From NCBI GenBank assembly GCA_900175165.2, contig FWWN02000531.1:94602-158601 (forward strand): a stretch of 64,000 nt of DNA, given 5' to 3'. Numbering within the stretch: position 1 is the stretch's first letter; every line of letters begins with the position of its first letter. The notes below the pieces were generated by a model, which worked only from the letters and a program-made list of their open reading frames with translations, did not search any database and was not told the DNA's origin. The translations under genes and the position numbers were made by a program. This stretch comes from Rhizomucor pusillus. Its lineage: Eukaryota > Mucoromycota > Mucoromycetes > Mucorales > Lichtheimiaceae. Positions 60,621 to 64,000 of this stretch are shown here, in pieces.

Positions 60621-61076
60621 ATGACAAAATTGTCGTATGACCATCATGTCGGATACGATAGCAGCACAACCACTCATTTCCTACTGTTCGTCGAGGATGT
60701 GAAGTTTGTTCTGGATAATGCATCTATCCGCAAAACCAAGCCCGTCATCCAGGCCATCAAAGACAAAGGCCACCAGCCACTGTTCCTGCCAGTAGTCTAC
60801 TTGCAGTTTTTGAATCCAATCGAAGAATGCTGGGCAAAAATCAAAAATGATGTGCACTCAAGAAAGGGGAGAGCATTGAATCTGCGGATCCAGGAAGCAG
60901 CCCGGAAGTCACCGCCCAAGATTGTCGAGGCTGGATTCGACACTGCTCTCTGTCGTTCTTCAGCAAGTGCCTCAACATGGAGAAAGACTTGTAGTTGCTT
61001 TTTAAAGTATACATTTATCCTTTGCTGTCTGTTCTCTCATTTACCAGTGTTTGAGTCTACATTGCGCTTTCTTTAG
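60621..61076 (+). pseudogene. IS630/Tc1-mariner-type DDE transposase fragment
   Basis: The frame holds TTTHFLLFVEDV, then DVKFVLDNASIRKTKPVI, GHQPLFLP and LQFLNPIEECWAKIKNDV, the order of the second and third acidic blocks in DDE_3 transposases (VLDNASIHK, then FLNPIEE.W). Upstream catalytic sequence is missing and the tail drifts away from the family. The sequence between LFLP and FLNP is altered. It is a truncated relic, not an active gene. Confidence 0.8.
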
Positions 61077-62383
61077 ATTACACTGAGTCTTGGAAAACTG
61101 CATTGACAAAGCAAAGTTTGCATTGGTCTCGCTGGACCCGGCTGCAAACATTTTATCCGGCGGCCCCAATTTTTACATTTTCAAATGCGAATCACTGTAC
61201 ATGGGTCGATTCCCGATTTGAGATGCTTGTAACGTAGCAACAACAACTTTTTTCATCGAGATGCAATTGCCCTGGATACCATTTCTTGTATATCAATTCA
61301 TTCAGCACGGTTGATCTGATTTACCGACAGGAATGGAGCAGCAGCAGTGGTCTGGACTCCAAATGCTGGTAAACCGTGCGCATTTTATCTTTTTTTGCGC
61401 ATACAAGCAGGAAAGAGAAAAAAGAGGAATTTCGTGTGTGTATGCAAAATTTCTGCTGTGCTTCCGAATGGAGTAGGCGTGTAACAAGAAAAGCTAAAGT
61501 TACCTTTTTAGAGTATTGTGCGCAAAAAGCGAGAATAGCTGGGGCATAGCAATGACAAAGCAAAGTTACGTGTTTTCCATTTACAAAAGAGAGCACGAGT
61601 TGGTAGAGCTGTAAATGTAATTCGTCAGCAGAGTAGGGGCCACTGCGTTGGGTATGCGGTAGCGCGGAATTTATTTGCTGCCCTCTTCGGTTCTGATACA
61701 CAAGTGGTTTCACAATGTCATGGCGACCTGCAGATGAGACCTGCCACCTTTCCCTTTTTCACTCTCGCCTAGATCGCACCATTAGTCCGGTACTGAACTT
61801 GTCCCACTCTGCTCGTCCAATGGGAGGATTATCGATGGATAACCGGCTAAAAAAGGGAGTTTGCCACTTCCCCACCTCTGTTGACATTGACAGGGACTAG
61901 AGTTCGCAGGTCGCTTGTGTCGGATCAGAAAAAGGTTCAAAAGTCGGCATTACCAGTGGGCAAATGTGGACATGGAAAAAAAGAGAGATACACAAGGCAG
62001 GACGAGCGGTGTTAAGTTTAACACAACGACGCTTCTATCTTGCCGAGTACCCTAAAATTTATTGTGATACATATACACACTCAGGCCAGTGATACCATAT
62101 GTGGGTGAGAAGCGAGCCAAAAACTTTGAAGAAGTCCATGCACAACGCTGGTGTAGCAGTGCAAGGGCGCACAGGCACTATTGCTGTCGAAAGGTCAGAC
62201 GTTCTCCGCTCCTTGTCGATATACCAGCACAAGACAGTGATGACCAATTCTTCGTCGCACTCGGATGAGTCCGCACTACTTAAAAAATCTCGGATCGATA
62301 CTTTTCCTTTTTTTGCCCTGTTGCGTATCTCTTTTTTCCCTTCTTTCCTTCCTTTTACTCTTGCCCCTTCTTTTCTTTCCGTA

Positions 62384-64000
62384 ATGGCTGACAGCAAAGT
62401 CGAGTACGATACGGAAAAGCAGCAGTACGAAAGTACTGTTATCCAAACGACGACCGAAGTCATCACCACCCAGAAAGAGCGTTTCGATGAAAAGGGTGAA
62501 CGCATCTACGTCGTCAGTGATACAGAGAGAAAACTCGTTCGAAAGCTCGACTTTATCTATGTGATGCCTATCATCGCCGTCATCAACTTTTTGCAGGCAA
62601 GCCATCCTCGGCTAGATCATCAATCGCTGTTCAGTCAACTAATATATGATCTGGCTCTGGATAGTTCTTTGACAAGTCCACGCTCAATTACTCTGGTGTG
62701 TTGGGCATCAAAGAAGACACTGGTTTGAATGGCGAGCAATTTAGCTGGTTGGGCTCCATTTTCTACCTTGGTTACCTTGTTTATCAGGTGCGTTGCGTGC
62801 ATTCGGCACTATATTCGCAACTGATCGCTGGAGCCGCTGCTAACTGAGCTTTGGATAGCTCCCCAACCAATTTCTGTTGCAACGTCTCCCCGTTGCAAAG
62901 TATATGGGTGCTCTCATTGTCCTTTGGGGTCTTGTTCTTACCGTCACATTTGCTGCAAAGAACTTTGCCCAGCTAGCTGGCCTGCGCTTCTTGCTAGGCT
63001 TCTTCGAAGCAGCCATGTACCCTTGCTGCGTTATGCTTATTAGTCACATGTACCGTCGACGAGAGCAGGCTTCTCGCATCGGTGTAATCTACATTTGCAA
63101 CGGTTTAGCCCTCTCCGTTGGTGGTTTCATTGGATACGGTATCGGTCACATGGATGGTGCTATGGGCCACTCATCCTGGCAATGGTAAAACATTTATGCT
63201 ACTCGCTTTCCCACCATCACCCGTAATATTTACATGATGTGTCGATGTTAGGTTGATGGCTATTCTCGGCGCTGTCACCATGTTCTTTGGTATTATCGCC
63301 TTCTTCGTCCTCATCGACAATCCTCGTTCGCGGTTCTTGCGTCTTACCGATGAACAAAAGCAGATTGTTGAAGAGCGTCTCCGTGACAACGCCGTCGTCA
63401 AGTCCAAGGAAACCAAGTATTATCAAATCTACGAAGCACTTACTGAACCCCGTTACTACCTCTTCATTTTTGCTTCGTGCCTCATCAACCTTCAAAACGG
63501 TGCCCTGAATACTTTTAGCAGTATTATTACTCAGGGTTTTGGATTCTCTGTAAGTGTCGCCACCAGTATAAAGTTTCTGTCACAACAACAAACATCAAAA
63601 CTCTTATGATCTTTTTTCTCTAACCAGGGCGTGGACTCGATCTTGCTTCAAGTACCATCCGGTGTAGTTGACTGCATTTACATCGTCGCTGCCATCTGGT
63701 GGAACCGTAAATACGGCAATACTCTCTACATTGCCTGTGTCATGATGGTCTTCACCATGATTGGTCTCATTCTGTTGATCGCTATCCCCTTGCCAAAGGC
63801 CAAACTCTTGGGTCTCTATCTCTGCTGGGCCTACTGTGCTGGTTACACCATGCTTTTGACCTCGGTTGCGAACAACGTGTCTGGCTATACCAAGAAGATT
63901 TTCTACAGTGTCTCAATCATTGTCCTCTACACTGTAAGTGCCGGAATAGTCTTCTCCACGTTGTCGGTTTTCTCTTTTTTTCTCACGCATGATTTTTTTT
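62384..64000 (+). CDS. MFS anion:cation symporter (Dal5/allantoate-permease type), cut by window end
   Basis: The gene starts at ATG 62384 (MADSKVEYDTEKQQYEST) and continues past the end. The fungal ACS-family pattern is clear: TERKLVRKLDFIYVMPIIAV, FFDKSTLNYSGVLGIKED, GEQFSWLGSIFYLGYLVYQ, LPNQFLLQRLPVAKYMG, LRFLLGFFEAAMYPCCVMLI, RRREQASRIGVIYICNG, DNPRSRFLRLTDEQKQI and QVPSGVVDCIYIVAAIWW. Members import allantoate, nicotinate, carboxylates or vitamins; the substrate cannot be read here. Intron 1 (62597-62664) begins with GC, not GT, and no GT alternative keeps the frame. The last visible exon ends at about 63933 with a normal donor. Confidence 0.9.

Larger units (their letters stand above)
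57725..62383. other. Gene-poor region rich in transposon fragments
   Basis: About 4.7 kb. It contains a Ty3/gypsy RNase H fragment (59232-59514), an IS630/Tc1-type DDE fragment (60621-61076), and several unnamed open pieces (57926-58177 plus, 58587-58820 minus, 59730-60050 minus, 61321-61713 minus). A C/T-rich tract at about 62317-62382 directly precedes the MFS ATG. I found no intact gene. Confidence 0.5.

Noticed and set aside
62099..62383. In-frame upstream extension of the MFS gene
   Set aside because: It adds a leader without family likeness and crosses a pyrimidine-rich tract typical of a fungal promoter; ATG 62384 gives the normal N terminus.

Overview
The window is nuclear DNA of an early-diverging filamentous fungus, most probably Mucoromycota and within it Mucorales. 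The genes are split by many short GT-AG introns (about 46-110 nt, often pyrimidine-tailed). Protein families are fungal (WOPR/Gti1-Pac2 regulator, Num1/Mcp5-type PH protein, Kre9-like GPI wall proteins). A eukaryotic IucA/IucC-type siderophore synthetase matches the rhizoferrin synthetase known from Rhizopus. No rRNA, tRNA or CRISPR was recognised. Assignments come from reading translated exons and splice joints by eye; no database was searched.

Layout. 0-16.5 kb is gene-dense: a Rab11/Ypt31 GTPase, a coiled-coil + PH cortical protein, an alpha-arrestin, the divergent spliceosome pair Cwc15 and Prp2/DHX16, an MT-A70 adenine methyltransferase carrying a Myb/SANT-like domain, and a BAG-domain co-chaperone. 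16.5-24.2 kb is almost empty except for one WOPR transcription factor sitting between two intergenic stretches of more than 3 kb; its promoter holds a perfect WOPR-type site. 24.2-30 kb has one small alpha/beta-hydrolase-like gene and then decayed sequence, including an ISXO2/IS1595-like transposase relic. 30-43 kb holds a small GPI protein, a SulP sulfate permease, mitochondrial ADHFE1, rhizoferrin synthetase, a Kre9-like GPI protein, a universal-stress-protein gene and the 39-residue OST4. 44-57.7 kb is dense again: a single-pass surface protein, uL14m, dephospho-CoA kinase, PTC7 phosphatase, a HERP-like ERAD protein, GatB, CCZ1 and TANGO2. 57.7-62.3 kb is a second graveyard of mobile elements (Ty3/gypsy RNase H and DDE transposase fragments). 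An MFS permease runs off the right end.

Themes. Many products are mitochondrial (ADHFE1, uL14m, GatB, PTC7, TANGO2 and possibly the small hydrolase-like protein). Rab11, CCZ1, the arrestin, HERP and OST4 belong to the endomembrane system. The most interesting systems are the MT-A70/SANT fusion (candidate writer of DNA 6-methyladenine, a mark important in early-diverging fungi), the rhizoferrin synthetase with GATA-like sites in its promoter, and the WOPR regulator with a likely autoregulatory site. A near-perfect fold-back repeat lies in the divergent HERP/GatB promoter.
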